A stretch of 64,000 bases of DNA. It comes from Ruegeria sp. Alg231-54 (GTDB taxonomy: Bacteria > Pseudomonadota > Alphaproteobacteria > Rhodobacterales > Rhodobacteraceae). Numbering within the stretch: the first letter of the stretch is position 1; each line of letters starts with the position of its first letter. The DNA lies in assembly GCF_900143525.1 (NCBI RefSeq), contig NZ_FREZ01000001.1:692445-756444 (forward strand), given 5' to 3'. A program made the position numbers and the translations under genes. The notes under the pieces were generated by a model. It was not told where the DNA came from, did no database searches, and saw only the letters and a list, made by a program, of their open reading frames with translations. Positions 26,603 through 34,380 of this stretch are shown piece after piece.

Positions 26603-27586
26603 TCAGATCAGGTTATCGGCAAGCCAGACGCGAAACTCTACCCATTCCGGGCGCATCTTGATTTCGGACACTTTGGCTCGGTGCCAGTCGCAAGCCTGCG
26701 CGTGCAATTCGTTCAACTCTTCATCCGCCTTCAGATCGGCCAGCAGAGGCGCGGCGCGGCGTGCGGCAGGCAAGATGGATTGGTCGGCCTCTTTGTTGGC
26801 ATTCATGTCCTGCCAGTAGGCTTGTCCCTGATCCACCTTGATGTGGTTTGTGCGTCCCCGGTCGCGCTTGACCAGAAACCCGTCCATGGACCGGACTGAA
26901 TAGTGGTGGATGCGTCCCAAGGAATGGTCGAACCCGCGCCACGCCCGCCAACCGACCTTATCGGCTGAAAACAGCTTTCCGCCAGCATCTGACCAAGCGA
27001 TGTCTGGCGCTACCTCCTCGGCAAAGCCCTTTGGGCGATGCGGACCAAACCGGGTGAACTTGCCATTATTTCGGAACAGCGTTTTCAGCCCAAAAGCACG
27101 GCTTGAATGATAGGGGAACTCTTGATCCCCCATCGAAAATACCTCGGTCACCGGTCTGTCTTCGAAACTGATGTTTCCCGAGCTTCCAAACAGCTTCCAC
27201 GCGAAAGATATCGCATCAACCGGTTGACCTGCCTTTTGCTCAACCTCGGCAATAAGGTCATGAAATCCGTTGTCTCCGCAACGGATATTCCAGAATTCAT
27301 CTACATCCAGACACAGCAGCCAATCGGCCTCTTTGACCTTGGGCTGGCGGCGCGCACGGTGCATCATCTGGTGCTGGGGATTACCCCCCTCCTTCACTTC
27401 GTTACTGACATGAGTGGCCAGGCCAAGCTCTTGCAACCTAGCAGAAATCTTGTCCGTTCCGTCATCACAATCGTTGGTGAAAATCACAAAATGGTCGATG
27501 CCGAGCGTTTTGTGGAACGCCACCCATTCCAGCATATACGGGCCTTCGTTCTTCATCGTTGTGAACACGGTGATGGACTGAGACAT
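26603..27586 (-). CDS. Family 2 glycosyltransferase (paralogue B)
   Basis: 327 residues from ATG 27586, which has AAGGG upstream; the longer frame to 27622 lacks support. Opening TTMKNEGPYMLEWVAFHK, NDCDDGTD and the DxD motif in CLDVDEFW mark the GT2 fold. The C-terminal CDWHRAKVSEI block is shared with paralogue A. It is first in the leftward glycan cluster and lies 147 bp from the left-hand copy of the tRNA-Leu 3' end. Confidence 0.85.
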   Translation of the reverse strand: MSQSITVFTTMKNEGPYMLEWVAFHKTLGIDHFVIFTNDCDDGTDKISARLQELGLATHVSNEVKEGGNPQHQMMHRARRQPKVKEADWLLCLDVDEFWNIRCGDNGFHDLIAEVEQKAGQPVDAISFAWKLFGSSGNISFEDRPVTEVFSMGDQEFPYHSSRAFGLKTLFRNNGKFTRFGPHRPKGFAEEVAPDIAWSDAGGKLFSADKVGWRAWRGFDHSLGRIHHYSVRSMDGFLVKRDRGRTNHIKVDQGQAYWQDMNANKEADQSILPAARRAAPLLADLKADEELNELHAQACDWHRAKVSEIKMRPEWVEFRVWLADNLI

Positions 27587-27916
27587 ATTACCCTTCCCAA
27601 ATAGTATTGCCCACTCATACACATCCCGATCCGCGTGGGCGAGACAGGAAATAGTGAAGTGGTCATTCCAACGTAAACTGGTGCAACTCTACACGGCAGA
27701 GGCGCTGAAATTCGTGTTTTTCGGGTGAATAATGGTGCGGTCGAGAAGCATCTGGCGATTTCGAATTAGCTTCTCAGACCCAATAATTTTATGAGCAAAA
27801 CGCCCTTCTTTAGCCATCAGGTTTCCCCAAATGTGTGCTGTGCAAGGAGGTATTGTCTATTGTGGAGGCTGTCAATCGGCTCCGGTTTTTTCGTCCAGAT
27901 AGTTATGGCACACGCT
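27587..27916. other. Gene-free stretch containing the left island boundary
   Basis: About 330 bp with no convincing gene. It should hold the promoter of the leftward glycan cluster, and it contains the 16-bp copy of the tRNA-Leu 3' end at 27733-27748. Confidence 0.5.
27733..27748 (+). repeat. Left att-like direct repeat (copy of tRNA-Leu 3' end)
   Basis: tggtgcggtcgagaag is identical, in the same orientation, to 36820-36835, the last 16 bases of the tRNA-Leu gene including CCA. The bases on either side differ. Confidence 0.8.
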
Positions 27917-28144
27917 TTACGCGTGCAGAGGGTTTTCTGCTTCACACCGTGCCGCTGCCTCCGCATGGCGAAGTTCCTGCTCTTTGTCAATTCGAACTAA
28001 TTCAGCAGCATACCGTTCCGGGCCGATATCCGCCATTTCGGACATCCAGAGTTCTTGGTCCTTGTCTTTTGGCGAGGGAAGGTATGCCTCTGGGTTGTCT
28101 TGTTTAAGTGACGCTGGTTCAACTTCCTCTTGTTCGTTTACCAT
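27917..28144 (-). CDS. Small charged protein, perhaps the detached tail of the upstream membrane protein
   Basis: 75 residues, acidic and helical (VNEQEEVEPASLKQDNPEA, LRHAEAAARCEAENPLHA); no known family. ATG 28144 overlaps the stop of the next upstream frame (ATGGTAA), which suggests coupling. The same frame is open 15 or more codons further upstream and there encodes a hydrophobic stretch (FAVLSFVGMPATFGSL), so it may instead be the frameshifted C-terminus of that protein. Confidence 0.45.
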   Translation of the reverse strand: MVNEQEEVEPASLKQDNPEAYLPSPKDKDQELWMSEMADIGPERYAAELVRIDKEQELRHAEAAARCEAENPLHA

Positions 28145-28398
28145 GCTAAGTGACCCGAACGTGGCTGGCATCCCCACGAAGGACAATACAGCAAAGCTAA
28201 AACCTCTATGGCCCAGCTGTGCTTAGGCAGCGGCTTGATCAGCGCAAACCCCGGCACAAGCAACAACAATAAGCCCGTGACGAAACCTAACTCAGGCGAT
28301 ACGACAGCCAAAAATACTGACCCGATTAACAGGGCAATTACTATACCAACGCTGTTTACTAAATCACTATTTTTCAATACCTTAACTGCTTCATTCAA
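28138..28398 (-). CDS. Small two-helix membrane protein, possibly frameshifted
   Basis: 86 residues from TTG 28398 with GAGGG 7 bases upstream; another TTG at 28416 is possible and there is no ATG. Two membrane helices are clear (VNSVGIVIALLIGSVFLAVV and FVTGLLLLLVPGFALI). The last 15 residues (PSWGCQPRSGHLAW) look out of frame, while the neighbouring frame continues as a plausible third helix. No family recognised. Confidence 0.4.
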   Translation of the reverse strand: MNEAVKVLKNSDLVNSVGIVIALLIGSVFLAVVSPELGFVTGLLLLLVPGFALIKPLPKHSWAIEVLALLYCPSWGCQPRSGHLAW

Positions 28399-28903
28399 AA
28401 CTGAACCCTCATACAAAACTGTGCCAAGAAGTTGGAGAGTTCGAAAACTCCGCAGAACTCTTGGAATTATTTGAGAACCTGAGGGTGACCCAAATATTGG
28501 TAGTGGTCACGCGGCAAACCGAAGGACCAAATTGGAGGAATTGCCGTCAGCGGCCCAACCCACTTCGCTTGGGTTTACAGAGCAAGGCGCAGAAACAAAT
28601 GAGCGCATCTTGGGTGTGAAGCCATAGAAAGATAAGAGTTTACTATTCAGGGAATGAAAGAAAGGCGGGGATACCAGATCTCGCATCAAGTCAGATCCCG
28701 AGAAAAGGCTGACGGGTTCTTTCTCCGAATTGTTGCTGCCGGATGGGCGCTAGGATCGAACAAAGTAGGGCAAATGCATACAGTTTGACCGCCCTATGAT
28801 TGAGCGCGTAGCTTTACTTCACCCCCCCAAAAAAACTTAGGGCGTTTTAACGTGCTCTTTCCACCAGTATCTGGTCATAATCACCATCCATGTGTGCAGT
28901 TTT
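28399..28903. other. About 500 bp without a supportable gene
   Basis: A 60-codon minus-strand ORF (28507-28689) is present, but it has no family look and poor coding character. A C7A7 tract lies at 28822-28835; read on the minus strand its T run could be the tail of a weak terminator for the response-regulator gene. Nothing else stands out. Confidence 0.4.
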
Positions 28904-29845
28904 TCAACCGATATTCGCCGCTCGACCTTCCGACATTTCAGCCATTTCGACGGCCTTGTCTATCAAGAACAACGCCTCCATCTTGGTTTTGGCTTTTAGC
29001 ATAACTTCTTCGCTCACCTGGAAGCCAATTGGCCGGCCTGAAGTGGCATCACCGGAAATATCTTTCAATGCTCCCGGAAGCGGAGCACCCAACTGGTCCA
29101 CTCTCAAGTTAATTTGATTGTCGTAGATCACCAAGAACACGCCATTTCCCCAATAGGTCGCCACTTTACGCCCTTCCTGATTAGCTGACAGAACCGCTGT
29201 GCCAGCTAAAGTCATGGCACTACGGAATTCACTGACCGTGCTCGTCTTATAAATTTGTTCGGCGCCTGTGCATTTAACCGCCACAAGTTTTGCAGCCATG
29301 GAGTGCATCGTTGAAAGCTGAATTACGTAGTTCTCAAATTCAGCTAACCCAATGAATCCGGGCAATTCTCCGAAACATTGCGGATCACTTAAGCGAACGT
29401 CCGGACTATTGTCAAAACACAACTCAAAATCCGTTTCAGCTTCGAGCACCTCGATTGCGGCTCTGCGTTCCGCTGCCATCCTATACGCGTCGGACAACCT
29501 CTGCTTCAGATCAGAGAACTCAAAAGGCTTTGTAACGTAGTCTGTGGCCCCAACTCCGAATGCCTCGTCGATGTACTCTTTTTGTACCATGGCGGTCACC
29601 ATGATAATGGGCGTGTACGTGTGTTCCGGTAGTTTTCGCACTTCTTCGCAAAGAGTAATGCCGTTCATTTGCGGCATCTGCACATCCAGTAGCAAGCAGT
29701 CGAACGCTTCGTTAGGTCTCGACAGTATTTCAATGGCCTCCCGCCCACTTCTGGCGGTGACGACATCTTTATAACCGAACGCGTCCAGAACTTTATCTAG
29801 CAACTCCAGGATGCTCGGATCGTCGTCTACAGCAAGTATACGCAT
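28904..29845 (-). CDS. Response regulator with degenerate GGDEF-like output domain (paralogue 1)
   Basis: 313 residues. Receiver domain 1-120 is complete: DDD at 7-9, phospho-acceptor D54 (LLLDVQMPQMNG), T84 and K106 (TKPFEF). The output region ~160-300 begins with AEFENYVIQLS and has YWGNGVFLVIYD (231-242), where the position and shape match the GG(D/E)EF turn but the catalytic residues are gone. The gene at 31547-32680 has the same architecture and local motifs. No DNA-binding domain is visible, so it may act by protein contact or nucleotide binding. A 10-bp-arm inverted repeat lies just upstream. Confidence 0.8.
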   Translation of the reverse strand: MRILAVDDDPSILELLDKVLDAFGYKDVVTARSGREAIEILSRPNEAFDCLLLDVQMPQMNGITLCEEVRKLPEHTYTPIIMVTAMVQKEYIDEAFGVGATDYVTKPFEFSDLKQRLSDAYRMAAERRAAIEVLEAETDFELCFDNSPDVRLSDPQCFGELPGFIGLAEFENYVIQLSTMHSMAAKLVAVKCTGAEQIYKTSTVSEFRSAMTLAGTAVLSANQEGRKVATYWGNGVFLVIYDNQINLRVDQLGAPLPGALKDISGDATSGRPIGFQVSEEVMLKAKTKMEALFLIDKAVEMAEMSEGRAANIG

Positions 29846-29872
29846 AACTTTTCACCAACCTTTTGCACCTCA

Positions 29873-29910
29873 CCAAACGTTGGGCATTGCAGACTTAAGG
29901 CAACGTTTGG
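29873..29910. repeat. Inverted repeat upstream of response regulator 1
   Basis: CCAAACGTTG (29873-29882) and CAACGTTTGG (29901-29910) are perfect 10-bp inverted arms separated by 18 bp; each contains the palindrome AACGTT. It lies 27-65 bp upstream of the response-regulator start. Two-site operator or RNA hairpin. Confidence 0.5.
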
Positions 29911-30217
29911 CTGGCGCATAAAACACTCAGGGTTTCTTCATCCTCTTTTACGAAGGCGGCAAAACGGTGACATAAGGCGGGCTTCCTTATGTCTGTGCAT
30001 TTTTTTTAATTTGCACAATATTTTCCGCGCAAGTGCTCATATTGAAAAGTAAATCCCTCCAATTCTTGATGCCATTTTGATTTTACTCCTATCAGCCGTC
30101 ACGGCTACCTCGAAACATTATCGGAGAGCGAGACGGCGCCTGATCCATCGTGAATTCGAAAGAAATACGCAAAAGAAGCTGCCTTTTTTCAAAATGTTGC
30201 CAGACGCGAGGAAATAA

Positions 30218-30307
30218 ATGAAGCCTGCGGGAGAAAATAACAGCCAAGAACTATCTAAAGTTTTTGGTCAGTCAGTAAACTCAACCAAAGGGAGGGAGGA
30301 GATTTAG
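30218..30307 (+). CDS. Possible 29-residue small protein
   Basis: ATG 30218 is preceded by GAGGAAATAA, a good ribosome site, and the frame encodes 29 residues beginning MKPAGENNSQELSKVFGQSV. It ends 95 bp before the LuxI-type ORF on the same strand. No family; it could be a leader peptide or chance. Confidence 0.25.
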   Translation: MKPAGENNSQELSKVFGQSVNSTKGREEI

Positions 30308-30402
30308 ACACACCTATCCATCTATTCGGGCAACTACCGCATAGGGTTGTGGACTTGCTGAACTGAATCTTGCCATAAGTGTGTCAAAAATATGAGTAAA
30401 AT

Positions 30403-31143
30403 ATGGACAGACCACTCAGGTATAAGCAGACATACCCGCTCCCGGAGGGGTTTCCGGAACTGACACCTGCTAACGGGACTTCAGGCGCACCAAGTGCTTT
30501 GGCGCGACTAGAAATTTTTGCTGTCAAAAGCAGTCCGCCAACGTCACGTGGTGACATTGGCAATATTCGCGCGACTACACTTAATTTTCGCAATATTTAC
30601 GAGTATGGCACCCTGCTGGCAAAATACCTTGAAACCAGAAAGTCAATTTTCATTGACCAGTTAAAGTGGCAAGTTGGTGAAGCTGACGGGATGGAATTCG
30701 ACCAATACGACACGCCAGCCTGTCGATGGATTGTGTTGCATGAATTCGGTGAAGTTTTAGGCGGTGTGCGACTTCTACCCACAACTGCAGAATGCGGTGT
30801 ATATAGTTATATGCTGCGCGACGCGCAAAGAGGTATCCTTAAAGGAATACCATCTGACGTTTTGTTTATGGACGCCCCGGTAAAGCGCTCTGTTTGGGAA
30901 GCATCCCGTTTCTTCGTGGCAAAGGATGTTGCATCGTCACGCAGGCTGCTGGTTCAACAGGAGTTGTTTCACCAGATGACTACTGTCGCGATGGAAGGTG
31001 GTGCGACCAGCATACTGGGCATCGTCCCCTCAGTCTGGGCACGGTGGTCACGGCGACTGGGCATCAATGCCTCGCCTGTCGGCGCAAAGTTTTCCATCGA
31101 TGGCACCATCAGTCAGTCGGTTTTGTTCAACATCCATAAGTAA
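30403..31143 (+). CDS. LuxI-type acyl-homoserine-lactone synthase with N-terminal extension
   Basis: 246 residues. From ~57 the sequence follows the LuxI family: R79, F83, W89, D100, D103, R123, E166 and R169 match in identity and spacing the conserved EsaI/LuxI set (R24, F28, W34, D45, D48, R68, E97, R100). FDQYDTPACRW and GGVRLLPTT are typical of the Roseobacter-type branch. The product would be an N-acyl-homoserine lactone or related signal made from SAM and an acyl donor. The first ~55 residues have no family counterpart and the start is uncertain, because no internal ATG, GTG or TTG fits; a non-standard ATT start near 30565 cannot be excluded. No luxR-type gene is in the window. Confidence 0.85.
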   Translation: MDRPLRYKQTYPLPEGFPELTPANGTSGAPSALARLEIFAVKSSPPTSRGDIGNIRATTLNFRNIYEYGTLLAKYLETRKSIFIDQLKWQVGEADGMEFDQYDTPACRWIVLHEFGEVLGGVRLLPTTAECGVYSYMLRDAQRGILKGIPSDVLFMDAPVKRSVWEASRFFVAKDVASSRRLLVQQELFHQMTTVAMEGGATSILGIVPSVWARWSRRLGINASPVGAKFSIDGTISQSVLFNIHK

Positions 31144-31546
31144 ATGGAACCACTCAGCCACTAGAGCGTCTTTTGTACTCTTGGACGCTCGGCGCAGATT
31201 TCTTAGCAACTATGATTGATTTTCTGACTATTGGGAAACCGCGGCTGTTTTGCATGTTAGTGGGGTTTCCAGAATTGATGTTTGGACTTCCAACCGTTGT
31301 TCAATTCCGTAGTTTTGCGATCTTAGACTGCTCTTAGGCACGAACAAATTGCCAAAAAAATAATGTTAGGAGAATGCGACGGTAGTTCACAACAATAACT
31401 GGCAACTCGTCGTTGAAGCCGCTGGCGCCAAATAAAGGTCAAGAAAAAACCCCTTTCTACGACGATTTTCTCCATTTTTGCCGCTGTTTCGACCCACTCG
31501 CCTCATAAGTTTAACCCGTTATGAGGATATCGGCGGTTCACCAGTT
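31144..31546. other. Intergenic region with repeated TTATGAG half-sites
   Basis: About 400 bp without a gene. CCTCATAA (31501-31508) and TTATGAGG (31519-31526) form a perfect 8-bp inverted repeat with a 10-bp spacer, and a third TTATGAG lies at 31545-31551 over the next start codon. It is probably the control region of response regulator 2. Confidence 0.45.
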
Positions 31547-32680
31547 ATGAGACATTCCACATTCGTAAGTGATCGGTTCCAAAAAAAGCTGGAGCTTCGA
31601 GCACAAAGAAAGACCGCGCTTGCTGTTCTGGCGGTTGATGATGATCCTGACATTCTGAAATTGCTCCAATCAGCACTTCCTGAACTCGAAAACTGCAAAG
31701 TGGTTGCCGCCAGTTCAGCTGATGAAGCGATTCGGCAGATAGAAGCAGCGGAATCCCCATTCGACTGTTTGCTTGTTGACATTCAGATGCCCGGAACCTC
31801 TGGGATAGAGTTGCTTTCGCAAATCCGAAACTTGCCGGACAATCTGGAAACACCTGTTATAATGTTAACTGCTCTAGATGACAGGCAGAACATCGAGAGG
31901 GCATTTTTAGAAGGCGCATTTGATTACATAACTAAGCCCTTCGACTTCTTCGAATTGCGCAGCCGTATGAACGCCGCCCATCTTCTAATGATGGAGAGAA
32001 AGAAAACCCAATCCTCTTCAGCGTCGATAGAAAGTCTTCGTAGTGAACTGGATTTTAATCAGAAATTCAGTTTTGAAGACCCCCTGTCTATCGACGAGCA
32101 GGAACAATGCTTGGGGTATGTCGAGTTCGACAACTATGTGGAGCAGCTTTCACGGGGGCGCCGATTTGACTCCTGGGTTACAGCAATCAAATTTCGCGAT
32201 GCGGGGTACCACTTTGATCTGAGGGAATTTGGAGATTTTCGGCGCGCTGTTTCCGACATTGGATTTTGCATTCAAAAGGCAACACAGGCCGCCGGAGGAA
32301 TCTATTCCTATCGAGGGAGTGGCGTTTTTCTCGTTATTACACATGGACGGGAACGCACCCTGAATATTCCAACCGAAGCTTTTCTAAACCAGGAACTAAG
32401 GACCGTTCTCAGTAACCGATGCGCCTCTGTCCATCTTAAGGTGGTGAAGAGTACACCGGTGTCGCTTCGTTCAATTACAAAGGTTGGAGCATTCGCATCT
32501 TTGGACACGGCTGTTAAAAAGGTGAATCTTCGTGAGACCAACCTCAGAAAGGGCCTTGTTGCGACCTGCCCCTCGATTTCAAAGCACACGCCGCATCGCA
32601 AAGAAATGGTCAACAATAGATTGTTTGATACCGTCCTGCGTGAAATGTACGGCGATGACACTTACCTCACTCGCCGGTAG
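31547..32680 (+). CDS. Response regulator with degenerate GGDEF-like output domain (paralogue 2)
   Basis: 377 residues from ATG 31547; the frame is open to 31478, but that would place the start before the TTATGAG dyad. The receiver domain (~25-140) has the DDD acidic pocket, phospho-acceptor D78 (LLVDIQMPGTSG), T108 and K130. The C-terminal region repeats the motifs of paralogue 1: VEFDNYVEQLS, GDFRRAV and YRGSGVFLVI (GSGVF at 257-261). It carries ~60 extra C-terminal residues, basic and of unknown role. No DNA-binding motif. A cognate of the nearby histidine kinase is a reasonable inference. Confidence 0.8.
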   Translation: MRHSTFVSDRFQKKLELRAQRKTALAVLAVDDDPDILKLLQSALPELENCKVVAASSADEAIRQIEAAESPFDCLLVDIQMPGTSGIELLSQIRNLPDNLETPVIMLTALDDRQNIERAFLEGAFDYITKPFDFFELRSRMNAAHLLMMERKKTQSSSASIESLRSELDFNQKFSFEDPLSIDEQEQCLGYVEFDNYVEQLSRGRRFDSWVTAIKFRDAGYHFDLREFGDFRRAVSDIGFCIQKATQAAGGIYSYRGSGVFLVITHGRERTLNIPTEAFLNQELRTVLSNRCASVHLKVVKSTPVSLRSITKVGAFASLDTAVKKVNLRETNLRKGLVATCPSISKHTPHRKEMVNNRLFDTVLREMYGDDTYLTRR

Positions 32681-32746
32681 CAAGCTTTGTCTTTGGCAAA
32701 GGCCGGCCTCGAACAGAAGTCGAGCACTAGGGTTTAGATATTAACT

Positions 32747-34111
32747 TTAGTCGCGAACCCGTTCGGCATTGAGGATGAGTGGGCCACTGGTACGCATGGT
32801 GAACGTCAAAACTGGTTCCGGTATTTCTGACTCAGTAATCGAAAAATTTATTCTACGGAGCACCGAAGCCATAAGCACCATGATCTCAGTTTCAGCGTAC
32901 TGAGCGCCAATGCAGATTCTGGGACCATCTCCGAACGGAATGTACTGACCTCGCGGCAGTGTAGATCCCAGGAACCGTTCCGGCCGATAGTCGTTGGGAG
33001 CATCCCATAATTTTTCATTTCTGTGCAAAGAGTAAACTGGGAAAAACAACGCATCGCCATTTTCAATCTTTACCCCTTTAATTTCAAGGTCCGCAGCTGC
33101 GTCTCTGGCAAAAAACGCGGCCGAGGGATAAAGCCGCAGCGTCTCTTTAACATGCGCGCGCAAGAGTGGCATTGCCTCCAGGTCCGAGAATTCCAATAGG
33201 CCTTCTGGGCGAACAGATCGAATTTCTTGTCTAACTCTTGTTTGCATATCTTGGTGCAAGGCCAGCAGATAATATCCCCAGGCCAATGCGTTAGCGGAAG
33301 TTTCATGACCAGCGACGACAAAGGTCAAAAGGTTGTCAACAGTTGTCGCTTCATCTTCGAAATCGGTTTTCAACGCCTCAATCATGAAATCGAGGAAGTC
33401 CAATGGCTCGCTACGGCCTTCGGCCCGACGCTGATCTATGACCCGTCTGGCGAGGTCTCGCATATTAGTAACCGGGGCCAAGCTGCGTAGCCAATTTTTC
33501 CGCGGCAACCACTTTGGCAAACCCATTAAATCGAAAAGGGACAGATCAGAAATGTACTCGAAATACTTGATCAGCCCCACTCGTACCTGCTCTGAACTGA
33601 CTTCCTTATTACCTGAAAAAATCACTCTAGAAATATTCGTCAATGTTGATGCAGGCGCAATTTGTGCAATATCTACAGGGCCTTCGTGTTCCGCCAATGA
33701 GTCTGCAATCTCGACACCAGTCTCTGCAAAATGCCGAGCCAGAACCGGGAGGTTTCTGGCGGCGAACAATGGAGAATACCTTCGCCTCTGCTGACGCCAT
33801 TTTTCCCCTTCTGAGAGTATTAAACCGTTGCCTACAGCCGATCCAATAATGTCTTTGGTGAACTTGGCTTTGGGAAACGAACGGCCCTGGCCGACGAGTA
33901 ATTCTGTTACCATTTCAGGATCGCAGATATAGTGTATGTTCAAAGGTCCACGAACATAAGTTTCACGCAGAGTTTCTGCCGGGATGACTTCAAACATGTT
34001 GCGGCCAGCTGACCTTGCAAACTGAAGCAGTGTCACCGGCTTGGTCGCAAGCCTAGCGGTAACAGGAGCGACAGTACCCTGCCTCAACTTCGTAATTTCA
34101 ACTGCAGTCAA
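32747..34111 (-). CDS. Cytochrome P450 monooxygenase
   Basis: 454 residues. All P450 signatures are present: I-helix VVAGHETSANA, ExxR in KETLRLYPS, PERF, and the heme-binding FGDGPRICIG with proximal cysteine 400. The layout (KETLRLYP...RDAAADLEI...LHRNEKLWDAPNDYRPERF) is closer to CYP4/CYP102-like fatty-acid-type P450s than to camphor-type ones; this is an impression. No redox partner is adjacent. TTG start at 34111 with AAAGGG upstream; there is no better start nearby. In this island a fatty-acyl or acyl-signal substrate is an attractive but untested idea. Confidence 0.9.
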   Translation of the reverse strand: MTAVEITKLRQGTVAPVTARLATKPVTLLQFARSAGRNMFEVIPAETLRETYVRGPLNIHYICDPEMVTELLVGQGRSFPKAKFTKDIIGSAVGNGLILSEGEKWRQQRRRYSPLFAARNLPVLARHFAETGVEIADSLAEHEGPVDIAQIAPASTLTNISRVIFSGNKEVSSEQVRVGLIKYFEYISDLSLFDLMGLPKWLPRKNWLRSLAPVTNMRDLARRVIDQRRAEGRSEPLDFLDFMIEALKTDFEDEATTVDNLLTFVVAGHETSANALAWGYYLLALHQDMQTRVRQEIRSVRPEGLLEFSDLEAMPLLRAHVKETLRLYPSAAFFARDAAADLEIKGVKIENGDALFFPVYSLHRNEKLWDAPNDYRPERFLGSTLPRGQYIPFGDGPRICIGAQYAETEIMVLMASVLRRINFSITESEIPEPVLTFTMRTSGPLILNAERVRD

Positions 34112-34380
34112 ACCCCAACCCTTTTAGAATTATTACTTCTTTCGGACACATTAAGGTGAAAAAATTCCCACTTAGCAACGAGATCCTCGATTTTGGGTAC
34201 CCTGCTCTGCAATTGCGCAAAAAATTTGCGGTTTCCTATACCAAAAACTTGCGTGAATCGCCCAACAATCGCGATAGGCTTCAAAGGATTGATGCCAAAC
34301 TGTGAACCCAATTTGGACCAACTAAGTCCTCATTATGCCGGTATTGGTACTTTCCAAGCGCGAAAAACGAAGACATTTGG

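Larger units (their letters stand above)
29846..30402. other. Long intergenic region between response regulator 1 and the LuxI-type gene
   Basis: 557 bp, very AT-rich, holding divergent promoters. Visible elements: the inverted repeat 29873-29910, a short dyad AGCCGT-c-ACGGCT (30094-30106) and a 29-codon ORF at 30218-30307 with a good ribosome site. No sequence resembling a canonical lux box was found. Confidence 0.5.

Noticed and set aside
28507-28689. 60-codon minus-strand ORF
   Set aside because: Serine- and phenylalanine-rich with no family resemblance and no good ribosome site; possibly part of a dispersed repeat but not supportable from one copy.
28822-28835. C7A7 homopolymer tract as a phase-variable switch
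   Set aside because: It is intergenic, not in a reading frame or obvious promoter spacer; a terminator tail on the minus strand is likelier.
29846-30402. Canonical lux box upstream of the LuxI-type gene
   Set aside because: I scanned for ACCTGNCC-type dyads and found none, in line with the absence of a luxR gene.
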